Source: a virus
Length of the DNA: 30,979 nucleotides
IMG/VR virus record: IMGVR_UViG_3300010396_001257
Location: 1 to 30,979 of that record
Reading direction: 5' to 3' (one strand)
Shown here: piece after piece, positions 14,001-20,946 of the stretch
Layout: the number at the start of each line of letters is the position of its first letter
Numbering within the stretch: position 1 is the stretch's first letter
Notes under the pieces: generated by a model
What the model saw: the letters and a program-made list of their open reading frames with translations, nothing else
Database searches by the model: none
Told to the model about the DNA's origin: nothing
Translations under genes and position numbers: made by a program

Positions 14001-14038
14001 CCCCGGCCGCCCTCCATGGCAGTCGGGGTTTTTATTTT
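14000..14038 (+). terminator. Intrinsic terminator after the Cro-like gene (tR1-like)
   Basis: ACCCCGGCCGCC pairs with GGCAGTCGGGGT (one mismatch and one G-T) around a CTCCAT loop, followed by TTTTTATTTT. It would stop most PR transcripts right after cro. The genes downstream therefore need readthrough or antitermination. Confidence 0.8.
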
Positions 14039-14081
14039 GCCCACGCAAGCCTCTCAACGCTTCACAACTTCGTTGCTACCC

Positions 14082-14456
14082 ATGACTGACCAGCTCGCGA
14101 TTCCGGTTTCAGTGACGCCCGATGAAGTGGCGCGGGAAAAGACGCTGGGCGGCGCGATCGAGCTTTGCGCGAAGGTTGCGGGCTTCGATCTGGACAAGCA
14201 ATTGCAGATGGCGCTGGGCGTAGACAAGGCGCAGTTTTCGCGCTGGCAGTCCGGCGACGAAGGCATCAAGTGGCCGAAGCTGTCCGCGCTGATGGATCAC
14301 TGCGGCAACAATGCGCCGCTGCTGTGGATGGCCTACGCGCGCGGCTTCGACCTGCACGCCATGCGCATGCGGGAAACCGAAACCGAACGTGAGAACCGGA
14401 TGCTGCGCGAGGAAAACGCTGCGCTGCGCCGCGTACTTCAGGCCAAAACCCCATGA
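14082..14456 (+). CDS. HTH regulator in the CII position
   Basis: A 124-residue protein. The HTH region is about residues 27-70 (LGGAIELCAKVAGFDLDKQLQMALGVDKAQFSRWQSG), followed by a conserved segment (KWPKLSALMDHCGNNAPLLWMAYARGFD) and a C-terminal leucine-zipper-like coiled coil (RETETERENRMLREENAALRRVL). Being the second gene after cro it may play the CII role, but it has no CII homology that I can see. No clear ribosome site precedes ATG 14082. Alternative ATGs upstream would lie in the terminator. Confidence 0.7.
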   Translation: MTDQLAIPVSVTPDEVAREKTLGGAIELCAKVAGFDLDKQLQMALGVDKAQFSRWQSGDEGIKWPKLSALMDHCGNNAPLLWMAYARGFDLHAMRMRETETERENRMLREENAALRRVLQAKTP

Positions 14457-14542
14457 CCTACTTCGCCGGCTATGCACTGCTGTGCATCGGTTTCTGCGGC
14501 GGATGGATCGTCTGTGCAATTTGGAGGCGTGATCAGCCATGA
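14453..14542 (+). CDS. Very small membrane protein
   Basis: A 29-residue reading frame (MTYFAGYALLCIGFCGG, then IVCAIWRRDQP) that is almost entirely one hydrophobic helix with a basic C-terminal tail. It overlaps the gene before it as ATGA and the gene after it by 4 bases. The tight packing is the main evidence that it is translated. Function unknown. Confidence 0.5.
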   Translation: MTYFAGYALLCIGFCGGWIVCAIWRRDQP

Positions 14543-14715
14543 ATCCCTTGCTCTCGCTCGACGAATCCGAAATTGAAGCCCTTCAGGCACACCACGCCGA
14601 GTTCATCGGCCAGTGCGACGACGCCGAATGCGATCGGCACATGAAGCGCATCGAACAGCTTGAGCGGTGCAAGCCTTCGTCGCACTACTTGCACGACTTC
14701 GAGCGTGCCGCATGA
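14539..14715 (+). CDS. Small protein, unknown function
   Basis: A 58-residue acidic protein (LDESEIEALQAHHAEFIGQC, HMKRIEQLERCK) with scattered His and Cys. Its ATG overlaps the upstream stop as ATGA, and its own stop overlaps the next ATG in the same way. No family is recognised. Confidence 0.55.
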   Translation: MNPLLSLDESEIEALQAHHAEFIGQCDDAECDRHMKRIEQLERCKPSSHYLHDFERAA

Positions 14716-14921
14716 ACGCGCCGAAGCTTCACCTGGTCACACAAACGCCCGACGAGCGCATCGAAGCGCTGCTGACAGAGCTTGGCGCGCTGGTGCATGA
14801 CATGTCCCTTTCTGAAGTCCGGCGCCGTCGTCTGTGGCGCGCGTATTGCGAGATTCACGCATGCCGCTCGCCGGAAACAGTGGCACGGATGGAAAAGGAC
14901 ATGGGGCTGAAAACGAAATGA
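14712..14921 (+). CDS. Small helical protein, unknown function
   Basis: A 69-residue protein (ERIEALLTELGALVHDM, RRRRLWRAYCEIHACRS, ARMEKDMGLKTK), predicted helical. ATGA overlaps lie on both sides. It resembles small helical proteins found upstream of phage replication genes, but I cannot name a family. Confidence 0.6.
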   Translation: MNAPKLHLVTQTPDERIEALLTELGALVHDMSLSEVRRRRLWRAYCEIHACRSPETVARMEKDMGLKTK

Positions 14922-15115
14922 GTTCACCGCGCGCCGTCGCCACGGAGTCATGCCCCGTGGAGCAGCCGTACCGCAGTCCGGTCGGCGGTCGCGCGTTCTC
15001 TTTGACTGCGAGGCGCGCCCTCAAACGTGGGGCGCTGTGGGCATTCTGCTGGCACCTGGTACCTGCATGGTTGGTGACGGCAGTCTTTCGGTTGTTTCGA
15101 CTGCGGGGTTTGTGA
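14918..15115 (+). CDS. Small protein with hydrophobic C-terminus
   Basis: A 65-residue protein. The C-terminal half (LWAFCWHLVPAWLVTAVFRLF) is hydrophobic with basic ends and could be a membrane or amphipathic segment. I recall similar LVTAVFRLFRLR endings in small phage proteins near replication genes. It overlaps the neighbours as ATGA and TGATG. Confidence 0.6.
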   Translation: MSSPRAVATESCPVEQPYRSPVGGRAFSLTARRALKRGALWAFCWHLVPAWLVTAVFRLFRLRGL

Positions 15116-15891
15116 TGGCTGGTGACTGGATCAAGATGCGCTCCGATTTGGCCGAAGACCCTTCGGTGATCGGGATTGCCGCGAAGGTGGGGATTGATGA
15201 ATTCGCCGTCGTAGGGCGGCTCCATCATCTGTGGGCATGGGTCGATTGTCAGTCACGCGATGGTCACGCTGACGGCGTGACACATTCGTGGATTGATCGC
15301 AAGGTTCAATGTCCAGGGTTTGCGCTGGCGATGCAGGCAGTTGGATGGTTGATTGTTGACGAAACCGGGATGCAAATTCCGAACTTCGAACGCCACAACG
15401 GGAAAACCGCTAAAACTCGGGCACTTAGCGCAAACCGACAACAAAACCGTCGCGCTTCTGTCACGCATCCTGTAGCTGAATCAGTAACGCAATTGAATAC
15501 AAATGAGTCACGCAGTCCGCGTGACATTTGCGTGACCAGAGAAGAGAAGAGAAGAGAAGAGAAGAAAGAGCAAAAGCAAAAGCTCACGCCATCGGCTTCG
15601 CCGACGGCTGACGCGAAGATGCCGGATTTGCCCGAATGGGTGAACGGTGAAGCGTGGGAAGGTTTCGCCGCAATGCGGCGACGCGAGCGCCACCCCTTGA
15701 CGCCAAGAGCGGCCAAGCTGGTGCTGAACGAACTCACGCGATTGCGAGATACCGGGCAAGACGCGAATGCGGTGCTGGATCAGTCCACCAGGCAAGGCTG
15801 GCGAGACGTGTATCCGCTGAAGCCATCGCAGCAATCGGGGAGGCCGCAGAACAGGCCCGAGCCACCTGACTACCTCGCCGGAGCGGTGTGA
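15115..15891 (+). CDS. O-like replication initiation protein
   Basis: A 258-residue protein. Residues 1-100 look like the winged-helix N-terminal domain of phage O-type or DnaT-like initiators (DWIKMRSDLAEDPSVIGIA, FAVVGRLHHLWAWVD, MQAVGWLIVDETGM, PNFERHNGKTAKTRA). A low-complexity linker rich in Glu, Lys and Arg (residues 140-155) is followed by a C-terminal helical domain. It should bind the origin and load the helicase encoded next. Candidate iterons lie inside its own gene, as the lambda origin lies inside O. The ATG at 15115 overlaps the upstream stop as TGATG. Confidence 0.75.
   Translation: MAGDWIKMRSDLAEDPSVIGIAAKVGIDEFAVVGRLHHLWAWVDCQSRDGHADGVTHSWIDRKVQCPGFALAMQAVGWLIVDETGMQIPNFERHNGKTAKTRALSANRQQNRRASVTHPVAESVTQLNTNESRSPRDICVTREEKRREEKKEQKQKLTPSASPTADAKMPDLPEWVNGEAWEGFAAMRRRERHPLTPRAAKLVLNELTRLRDTGQDANAVLDQSTRQGWRDVYPLKPSQQSGRPQNRPEPPDYLAGAV
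15252..15536. other. Candidate replication origin with seven GTCACGC iterons
   Basis: Exact GTCACGC, or its complement, occurs at 15252-15258, 15263-15269, 15275-15281 (reverse), 15460-15466, 15507-15513, 15519-15525 (reverse) and 15530-15536 (reverse), with a near match GTAACGC at 15484. Chance would give about 0.03 copies in this length. AT-rich stretches (15490-15507) and a purine-only run (15538-15568) lie beside the second cluster and could melt. Confidence 0.6.
15538..15562 (+). repeat. Five tandem AGAGA units inside the replication gene
   Basis: Five perfect copies of a 5-base unit, followed by AGAAAGAG and CAAAAGCAAAAGC. They encode the Arg/Glu/Lys linker. Because the unit is not a multiple of three, loss or gain of one unit would shift the frame. 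Confidence 0.8.
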
Positions 15892-17690
15892 TGCGCGCAA
15901 GCGAGATTGCCGGCAGGCTGGCGATGCAGGTGGAACCGGTGTGCCGTTACCTGCTCCCGAACGGCCGCCGGCTCGGGAACGAGTGGCGGGTTGGCGGCGT
16001 GGACGGCGAGGCTGGAAAGTCCATGGGCGTGCATCTCGGCGCCGACAAGCCGGGCGTCTGGATGGATGGCGCGACCGGGCAGGCCGGTGATCTGATCGGG
16101 CTGTGGATGGCGGCGCGGAACCTTTCGCTGAAGGACGCGTGCCGCGAGGCCTGTGAGTTCCTGGGCATTCGCGACGATCGCCCGGAGCATCATCCGAAGC
16201 CGTACCGGAAGCCGGATCGCGGTGGCGTGACGCGGCTGTCCGTCGAGCATCTGGAATGGCTTCTGGACGTCCGGAAGCTGCCGATCGAAACGGTTGAAAA
16301 GTACAAGCTCGCGAGCCGGGGCGATCGGCTGATGTTCCCGTACCTGCGCGGCGAGGAACTGGTGTTCGCGAAGTACCGGAAGCTGCCCAAGCAGTTCAGC
16401 GCGGAGGGCGATTGCGAACCGATCCTGTTCGGCTGGCAGGCGATCCCTGCGAATGCGCGCGCGGTGATCTTGTCCGAAGGGGAGCTTGACGCCTGCGCGT
16501 GGCACGCCTACGGGTACCCGGCGCTTTCGGTGCCGACTGGCGCGAACGGGCACAAGTGGATCGAGGGCGAATTCGCGGCCCTGGAACCGTTCGACACGAT
16601 CTATCTTTCGTTCGACATGGACGAGGCTGGGCAACGATCCATCGGTGAGCTGGTGGAACGGCTTGGGCGCGAGCGCTGCAAAGTCGTCGCGCTGCCGCAC
16701 AAGGATGCGAACGAATGCCTGATGCGCGAAGTGTCGCGCGACAGCATGACGATGGCCTTGCGCGACGCGCGCACGCAAGACCCGAGCGAGCTTCGGAACG
16801 CGTCGGACTTCGAAGATGCGGTGATCGCGGAACTGTCGCGAGTGGACGACGGCATCCGTCTGCCATGGAAGAAAACGCACGATTCGCTGATGCTTCGGCC
16901 AGGCGAGTGTTCCGTCCTCGCCGGCGTGAACGGGCACGGCAAGACGATCATGGTTTCGCAATTCATTGCGCATGCTTCGATGCACGCGACGCGCTGCTGT
17001 GTGGCGAGCATGGAATGGCGAACGCCCTTGTGGTTGCTGCGCATGGCGAGGCAGGTCGCTGGAATCGCTACACCAAGCCAAGCCTATCTTCGCGAGATCA
17101 TGCGCGCGACACGGGAGACGCTCTGGGTGTTCGATGTGCAGGGAGCCTCGAAGGCTTCGCGCATCCTTGAGGTATTCCAGTACGCGCGCAAGCGGTATCG
17201 CATCGAGTGGTTCGTGATTGACAACCTCGCGAAGTGCGGCTTCGCGGAAGATGACTACTCGGGCCAGAAGCTATTCGTGGAAGCGTTGGGCGACTTCGCC
17301 CGCGCGACCGATTGCCACGTGACCATTGTCGCGCACATGCGCAAGACCGAAAGCGAGGATCACCCGAGCGGCAAGATGGGCGTGAAGGGTTCGGGCGGCA
17401 TTACCGACATGGTGCAGACGGTGCTTGAAGTCTGGCGCAACAAGGCTCGTGAACGCGCATTGGTTCGCGCGGAGAACCGGGACGATCCCGAACCGCTGCC
17501 GGAGAAATTCGAACCGAATGGAAAAAGCGGCATGGATACGCTGCTGCTGTGCCTGAAGCAGAACGCAAGCGGAAAGGAGCCGACATTCCGCCTCTGGTTT
17601 GACAGTGCAACGATGCAGTTCGTGTCGGCGCCGGACCACAAGCCGCGCTCAATGTTGCCGCTCGCTGGGCTGGGAGTGCAGGCCGCATGA
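15891..17690 (+). CDS. Toprim primase-helicase (T7 gp4 / Twinkle-like)
   Basis: A 599-residue protein. Residues 1-100 resemble a primase N-terminal domain without the zinc-binding Cys set. The Toprim domain holds Glu196-Gly-Glu198 with Asp200 (SEGELDA) and Asp242/Asp244 (SFDMDEAG). The RecA-like helicase core has Walker A GVNGHGKT (345-352), Walker B FVIDN (441-445) and IVAHMRK (479-485). It would unwind the fork, and it may or may not prime, since the zinc finger is missing. The ATG at 15891 overlaps the upstream stop and has GGAG 7 bases before it. A GTG one codon earlier is the alternative. Confidence 0.9.
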   Translation: MRASEIAGRLAMQVEPVCRYLLPNGRRLGNEWRVGGVDGEAGKSMGVHLGADKPGVWMDGATGQAGDLIGLWMAARNLSLKDACREACEFLGIRDDRPEHHPKPYRKPDRGGVTRLSVEHLEWLLDVRKLPIETVEKYKLASRGDRLMFPYLRGEELVFAKYRKLPKQFSAEGDCEPILFGWQAIPANARAVILSEGELDACAWHAYGYPALSVPTGANGHKWIEGEFAALEPFDTIYLSFDMDEAGQRSIGELVERLGRERCKVVALPHKDANECLMREVSRDSMTMALRDARTQDPSELRNASDFEDAVIAELSRVDDGIRLPWKKTHDSLMLRPGECSVLAGVNGHGKTIMVSQFIAHASMHATRCCVASMEWRTPLWLLRMARQVAGIATPSQAYLREIMRATRETLWVFDVQGASKASRILEVFQYARKRYRIEWFVIDNLAKCGFAEDDYSGQKLFVEALGDFARATDCHVTIVAHMRKTESEDHPSGKMGVKGSGGITDMVQTVLEVWRNKARERALVRAENRDDPEPLPEKFEPNGKSGMDTLLLCLKQNASGKEPTFRLWFDSATMQFVSAPDHKPRSMLPLAGLGVQAA

Positions 17691-17869
17691 GCACTCGACG
17701 CGACCAAGTCAATGCACTACGCCGCTGCATCGAATCGCAGCGATGCATGGCGCGACAGATAGACGAAGCCAACCCCGGGGACCCATACGCATCGCTGATG
17801 GTGGCCGAGGACTGCGAACTACTGGACCACCTTTTGCGCGAGCTTCAATCGACGGAGCCGTCAGCATGA
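17687..17869 (+). CDS. Small protein, unknown function
   Basis: A 60-residue helical protein (RRDQVNALRRCIESQRCMARQ, then ELLDHLLRELQ) flanked by ATGA overlaps with the helicase gene and the next gene. No family is recognised. Confidence 0.6.
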   Translation: MSTRRDQVNALRRCIESQRCMARQIDEANPGDPYASLMVAEDCELLDHLLRELQSTEPSA

Positions 17870-18381
17870 ACGGCCAGCCCGTCAAGCGCAAGAAAGATCG
17901 CCGCGCCATCTACCTGCGCGTGCACCGCGTGGTGATGCCGGAAACGGGGGAGATCATCGGCGCACTGGTGCCGGAATCGATCATCTCGCAGCGGGAGATG
18001 CGCGAACGCGCGCTGCACACCGGCGACGTGATCCGCTGCGAACTGCGCAAGAAGCGCAACCCGAAATACTTGCGTCTGGTGCACGCGCTCGGTGGATTGC
18101 TCGCGGACCAGGCGGAAGGGTACGAGGGCCTGACACAGCACAAGGCGTTGAAGAAATTACAGGCCGATGCAGGCGTCGAGTGCGACGTCGAGACGTTCGA
18201 CCTTGGCACGCTCGGGAAGGTGCAGCGCATGGCGCCGCGCTCACTGTCGTTCGATGAACTGGACGAGCAGGCGTTCGATGCCGCATGGGCACAGATGGTG
18301 AAACATGCGAGCGTGGCGCTGAAAGGGTTGGACGAAGAAACGATCCAGCAGCTTTGCGAGTCGGTGGCGGGGCATGAGTAG
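17866..18381 (+). CDS. DUF1367-like phage protein
   Basis: A 171-residue protein. IIGALVPESI ... GDVIRCELRKKRNPKYLRLVHALGGLLADQ and the C-terminal RSLSFDELDEQAFDAAW resemble DUF1367-type proteins found in the nin-like region of lambdoid phages (recalled, not searched). It precedes a Ref-like nuclease and RusA, so it probably belongs to the recombination/repair cluster. The ATG at 17866 overlaps the upstream stop. No catalytic motif is evident. Confidence 0.65.
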   Translation: MNGQPVKRKKDRRAIYLRVHRVVMPETGEIIGALVPESIISQREMRERALHTGDVIRCELRKKRNPKYLRLVHALGGLLADQAEGYEGLTQHKALKKLQADAGVECDVETFDLGTLGKVQRMAPRSLSFDELDEQAFDAAWAQMVKHASVALKGLDEETIQQLCESVAGHE

Positions 18382-18640
18382 CGCGGCCGGCGAACGCTAC
18401 ATGGCGCGCGTGCGCGAACTTCCGTGCTTCGTGTGCAGCCGTCCGCCGCCATCGTCCGCGCATCACATTCGCGCCGGCATTGGCAAGAGCCAGAAGGCAT
18501 CGGACTTCCTGACGATCCCGCTATGTCACGAACACCACCAAGGCAAGAGCGGCATTCACGGCGACCGCAGCGCCTGGTACCTGCGCAAGCTGGACGAGTG
18601 GGATGGTATTGCAGACACGATTCGGAGACTGACCAAGTGA
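18374..18640 (+). CDS. Ref-like (RecA-dependent nuclease family) HNH protein
   Basis: An 88-residue protein. CFVCSRPPPSSAHHIRAG, then IPLCHEHHQGKSGIHG, form a compact Cys/His-rich HNH core like that of the phage P1 Ref nuclease family, which cuts DNA at RecA filaments. It is much shorter than P1 Ref and holds essentially only the nuclease core. It starts 8 bases before the end of the previous gene and ends in a GTGA overlap with rusA. Confidence 0.75.
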   Translation: MSSAAGERYMARVRELPCFVCSRPPPSSAHHIRAGIGKSQKASDFLTIPLCHEHHQGKSGIHGDRSAWYLRKLDEWDGIADTIRRLTK

Positions 18641-19068
18641 CAATCGAAATCACGGTGTACGGCAACCCTGCGCCTCAAGGTTCGAAGAAGTTTGTGGGCG
18701 TGATCAACGGCCATGGAATGATGGTCGAATCGTCGAAGAAGGTGAAGCCGTGGCGCCAGGACGTGAAGGCTGCGGCGCTTGCTGCGCGCGCCGGCGCACC
18801 GCCCATCGATGGCCCAGTCATTGCGCGCATGGTCTTCACGATGCCAAAACCCGCCTCGGCGCCCAAGCGCAAGCGGACTTATCCCGACAAGAAACCGGAC
18901 CTCTCGAAACTGGTGCGATCGACGGAAGACGCGCTCACGGAAGCCGGCATCTGGCGCGACGATGCTCGGGTTTGTGAATACGTTCGCGTTGCGAAGGTCT
19001 ATCCAAACGAAGACCCCGAGTCGCTGGACTCCCCTGGAGTGCGGATCACGATAGAGAAAATAGGATGA
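18637..19068 (+). CDS. rusA: RusA-family Holliday junction resolvase
   Basis: A 143-residue protein. ITVYGNPAPQGSKKF, KKVKPWRQDVKAAA, KPDLSKLVRSTEDALTEAG and WRDDARVCEYVRVAKVYP are the RusA signature, with the three catalytic acidic positions in PDLSK, STEDAL and RDDARV. It cleaves four-way junctions before packaging. The GTG at 18637 overlaps the previous stop as GTGA. The last residues (ESLDSPGVRITIEKIG) reappear in diverged form at the end of the next gene, suggesting that its original 3' end was displaced. Confidence 0.9.
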   Translation: MTIEITVYGNPAPQGSKKFVGVINGHGMMVESSKKVKPWRQDVKAAALAARAGAPPIDGPVIARMVFTMPKPASAPKRKRTYPDKKPDLSKLVRSTEDALTEAGIWRDDARVCEYVRVAKVYPNEDPESLDSPGVRITIEKIG

Positions 19069-19604
19069 AACATTGCCCTTCATGCAATACCGAAAAGGCT
19101 GCAGAGTCATTCTGGAACTTGGCGAGTAGCCGTGACGGAAAACAGGCGCGTTGCAAGGACTGTCAGCGCGCGTCCCGCGAGAGGTATCGCCTTGCGAACC
19201 CCGGCGAGGAGCGCGCAAAAGCGAGCGCGCGGTACTGGGCCCAAAAGACGCAGCACAACGCGAACAGCCGAAAGAACCATCTTCGAAGAACGTTTGGCCT
19301 GACTTTGGAGCAGTACGACAAAATGCTTGCAGACCAGAACGGAGGCTGCGCTATTTGTGCAGCGCCACCATCGCGCGGCCGCTCCTTGGCTGTTGATCAC
19401 CATCACGAATCAGGAAAGGTTCGGGCCCTCTTGTGTGACCGCTGCAATCGGCTAATCGGTCTAGCGGAAGAAAACTGGACACTTCTCAGCGACGCCGCGA
19501 GCTACGTTTGTGGACACAACACGCGCCCGCACCTTCCGGAAGCGCTGGACACGCCGGGCGTGCGAATCACGGTGATGCGGCTTGAGCAGTCCGAGGCCGC
19601 ATGA
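19065..19604 (+). CDS. Recombination endonuclease VII-type nuclease with a RusA-derived tail
   Basis: A 179-residue protein. An N-terminal zinc-binding set (CPSC at 4-7, CKDC at 30-33), a basic helix, then the endonuclease VII core follow: LTLEQYDKMLADQNGGCAIC (79-98), VDHHHESGKVRALLCDRCN (110-128) and IGLAEENWTLL. The family includes T4 gp49 and many mobile HNH endonucleases. The last 22 residues (EALDTPGVRITVMRL and so on) do not belong to this fold but match the end of RusA just upstream. It overlaps rusA as ATGA. I read it as a mobile nuclease gene inserted in rusA. Confidence 0.85.
   Translation: MKHCPSCNTEKAAESFWNLASSRDGKQARCKDCQRASRERYRLANPGEERAKASARYWAQKTQHNANSRKNHLRRTFGLTLEQYDKMLADQNGGCAICAAPPSRGRSLAVDHHHESGKVRALLCDRCNRLIGLAEENWTLLSDAASYVCGHNTRPHLPEALDTPGVRITVMRLEQSEAA
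19539..19604 (+). repeat. Second copy of the rusA 3' end
   Basis: Bases 19539-19577 align with 19018-19056 at 28 of 39 positions in the same codon frame (EALDTPGVRIT against ESLDSPGVRIT). The upstream copy ends rusA; this copy ends the endonuclease VII gene. It is best explained as the original rusA tail, left behind an inserted gene that brought a replacement tail. Confidence 0.7.
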
Positions 19605-19780
19605 TTTCGACCTGTCTCCAGCACGCCGTCGAAATCGAGCGCCGATGCGCGCCGAAGGACTGGCCGGAAGCGCTGAAGGGCGTGCCGGCTGAATGCAGGG
19701 ACGAGTGTCGAAACTATCTGCGCGGGATAGCCGCGCGCATTCGCGTTGTGCGGGGATTGAAGAATGGGAAACGTCCGTAA
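19601..19780 (+). CDS. Small Cys-containing protein, unknown function
   Basis: A 59-residue protein (MISTCLQHAVEIERRC, DWPEALKGVPAECRDEC, then a basic helix YLRGIAARIRVVRG). Its ATG overlaps the endonuclease stop as ATGA, and its 3' end overlaps the Q-like gene by 17 bases. The overlaps and conserved-looking composition support it. If the endonuclease gene is an insertion, this gene originally followed rusA. Confidence 0.6.
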   Translation: MISTCLQHAVEIERRCAPKDWPEALKGVPAECRDECRNYLRGIAARIRVVRGLKNGKRP

Positions 19781-20426
19781 GCTTGTGGCGAGGCTCAATC
19801 CCGCCAGCATCCGCTACGGCGCCGGGCGCGGCGGCATTCCCGAACTCACGCCACAAGACATCGCCGGCGCGCTCGGTATGGTGCGGGAAGGCCTTGGCCG
19901 GGAAATCTTCTGCCATCTCTGGTGGCCGGACGGCGCGAAGCTCACGCAGGCGCAGTTGTTCGAATATCTGGTGCGTGCGCAATTCGAGGAGTGGAACCGC
20001 CGCGCGGACATCCTGCGGGCGGCACAGATCGCGCATTACTTGGCCGATGATCAGGCGCGCGCGAAGGCGCAGCTGCAGGCAGCCAAAGAACAGATGTGGC
20101 CCGGCATCGCAGGGCATACGGTTTATCACATGATCCGGCTGGCCGTCGTGCTCGAGCTTTCGGCACCGAACCTTTGCGAAGTGTGCGGCGGCCGCGGTGA
20201 AGTCCTGCGCGGCTCGCTCACCATTCCGTGCGGCGAATGTCATGGCGAAGGGCGCCGCGGTCGAAGCGATCGGCAGCGGGCGGCCATGATCCATCGCGAC
20301 GAAGCGAACTATCGACGCACCTGGCGCGGGCCGTACGAATACCTGTACCGGCATTGCAAGGATGCAGAGGACAAGGCCGTGCACCAACTCGAAAGCGCCT
20401 TGGGCATGAGCAAAGAAGCCGCTTGA
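19764..20426 (+). CDS. Q-like late antiterminator with zinc finger
   Basis: A 220-residue protein. The N-terminal part is helical. A zinc-binding pair CEVCGGRGE (Cys138, Cys141) and CGECHGEG (Cys156, Cys159) is followed by a basic region (RRGRSDRQRAAMIHRD). This DnaJ-like CxxCxGxG layout occurs in several phage Q-type antiterminators. The strongest evidence is position: a promoter begins inside its stop codon and a terminator follows 26 bases later, then the lysis genes. It would let RNA polymerase from the late promoter read through into lysis, packaging and head genes. Confidence 0.7.
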   Translation: MGNVRKLVARLNPASIRYGAGRGGIPELTPQDIAGALGMVREGLGREIFCHLWWPDGAKLTQAQLFEYLVRAQFEEWNRRADILRAAQIAHYLADDQARAKAQLQAAKEQMWPGIAGHTVYHMIRLAVVLELSAPNLCEVCGGRGEVLRGSLTIPCGECHGEGRRGRSDRQRAAMIHRDEANYRRTWRGPYEYLYRHCKDAEDKAVHQLESALGMSKEAA

Positions 20427-20450
20427 CACCGCCGCACTTTCGAGTACCAT
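20423..20450 (+). promoter_or_regulatory. Late promoter (pR'-like)
   Basis: TTGACA (20423-20428), a 16-base spacer, then TACCAT (20445-20450). The TGA inside TTGACA is the stop codon of the Q-like gene. Transcription would start near 20457 and meet the terminator within about 45 bases. Confidence 0.7.
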
Positions 20451-20475
20451 TTCGCTTCAATCAGAAGTTGCCACC

Positions 20476-20501
20476 AAAGCCCGCCCCAAGCGGGCTTTTT
20501 T
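20476..20501 (+). terminator. Late-region terminator (tR'-like)
   Basis: AAAGCCCGC (20476-20484) and GCGGGCTTT (20490-20498) form a 9-bp stem around CCCAA, ending in six T. It is a textbook intrinsic terminator placed between the late promoter and the lysis genes. Confidence 0.9.
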
Positions 20502-20518
20502 GTTGCCTGGAATCCTGA

Positions 20519-20698
20519 ATGCGCTACCACCTCGCCGAAGCGATCCGGATCAGCGGATTGCCGGCGGAGCGTCGGCGCTCAGAAATCCAGCGATTGCCGC
20601 TCGGCACCCGCACTACGGTTGCAGTTCTGGCCAAACGTCTACAGGGGCGTATCCATGAAAAACCTTGCGACGCGCGCGCAACGGAGCGGGCGCGGTGA
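20519..20698 (+). CDS. Small protein ahead of the lysis genes
   Basis: A 59-residue basic protein (RYHLAEAIRISGLPAERR, RTTVAVLAKRLQGRIHEK) that I do not recognise. It is the first reading frame after the late terminator, and its stop overlaps the next start as GTGA. No strong ribosome site is visible before ATG 20519. It may be a leader peptide or a small regulator. Confidence 0.45.
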   Translation: MRYHLAEAIRISGLPAERRRSEIQRLPLGTRTTVAVLAKRLQGRIHEKPCDARATERAR

Positions 20699-20946
20699 GT
20701 GATCTCGACATGCAGCGGTTCCTTGGGGCGATCGAGGCCCGCACGACGATGCTGGAAAAGCGCATGGACGTCGTGGAACGCGACATCAAAGCGCAACTTG
20801 CCGAGATTTACACGAGCATTCAGACGCTCCGGACGGCAGTCGATTCTTCACGCGGAAGCTGGCGCGCGTTGGCATGGACTGCGGGTGTCCTGACAGGCGT
20901 GATGGCGCTGTGGACCCTATTGCACCAAGTCGGCGCCATTCACTGA
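20695..20946 (+). CDS. Membrane-anchored coiled-coil protein (XhlA-like, lysis)
   Basis: An 83-residue protein. An amphipathic coiled coil (MLEKRMDVVERDIKAQLAEIYTS and so on, residues 15-50) is followed by one transmembrane helix (ALAWTAGVLTGVMALWTLL). This is the architecture of hemolysin XhlA-type lysis proteins. The GTG at 20695 overlaps the upstream stop. It may act with the holin two genes downstream. Confidence 0.65.
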   Translation: MSDLDMQRFLGAIEARTTMLEKRMDVVERDIKAQLAEIYTSIQTLRTAVDSSRGSWRALAWTAGVLTGVMALWTLLHQVGAIH

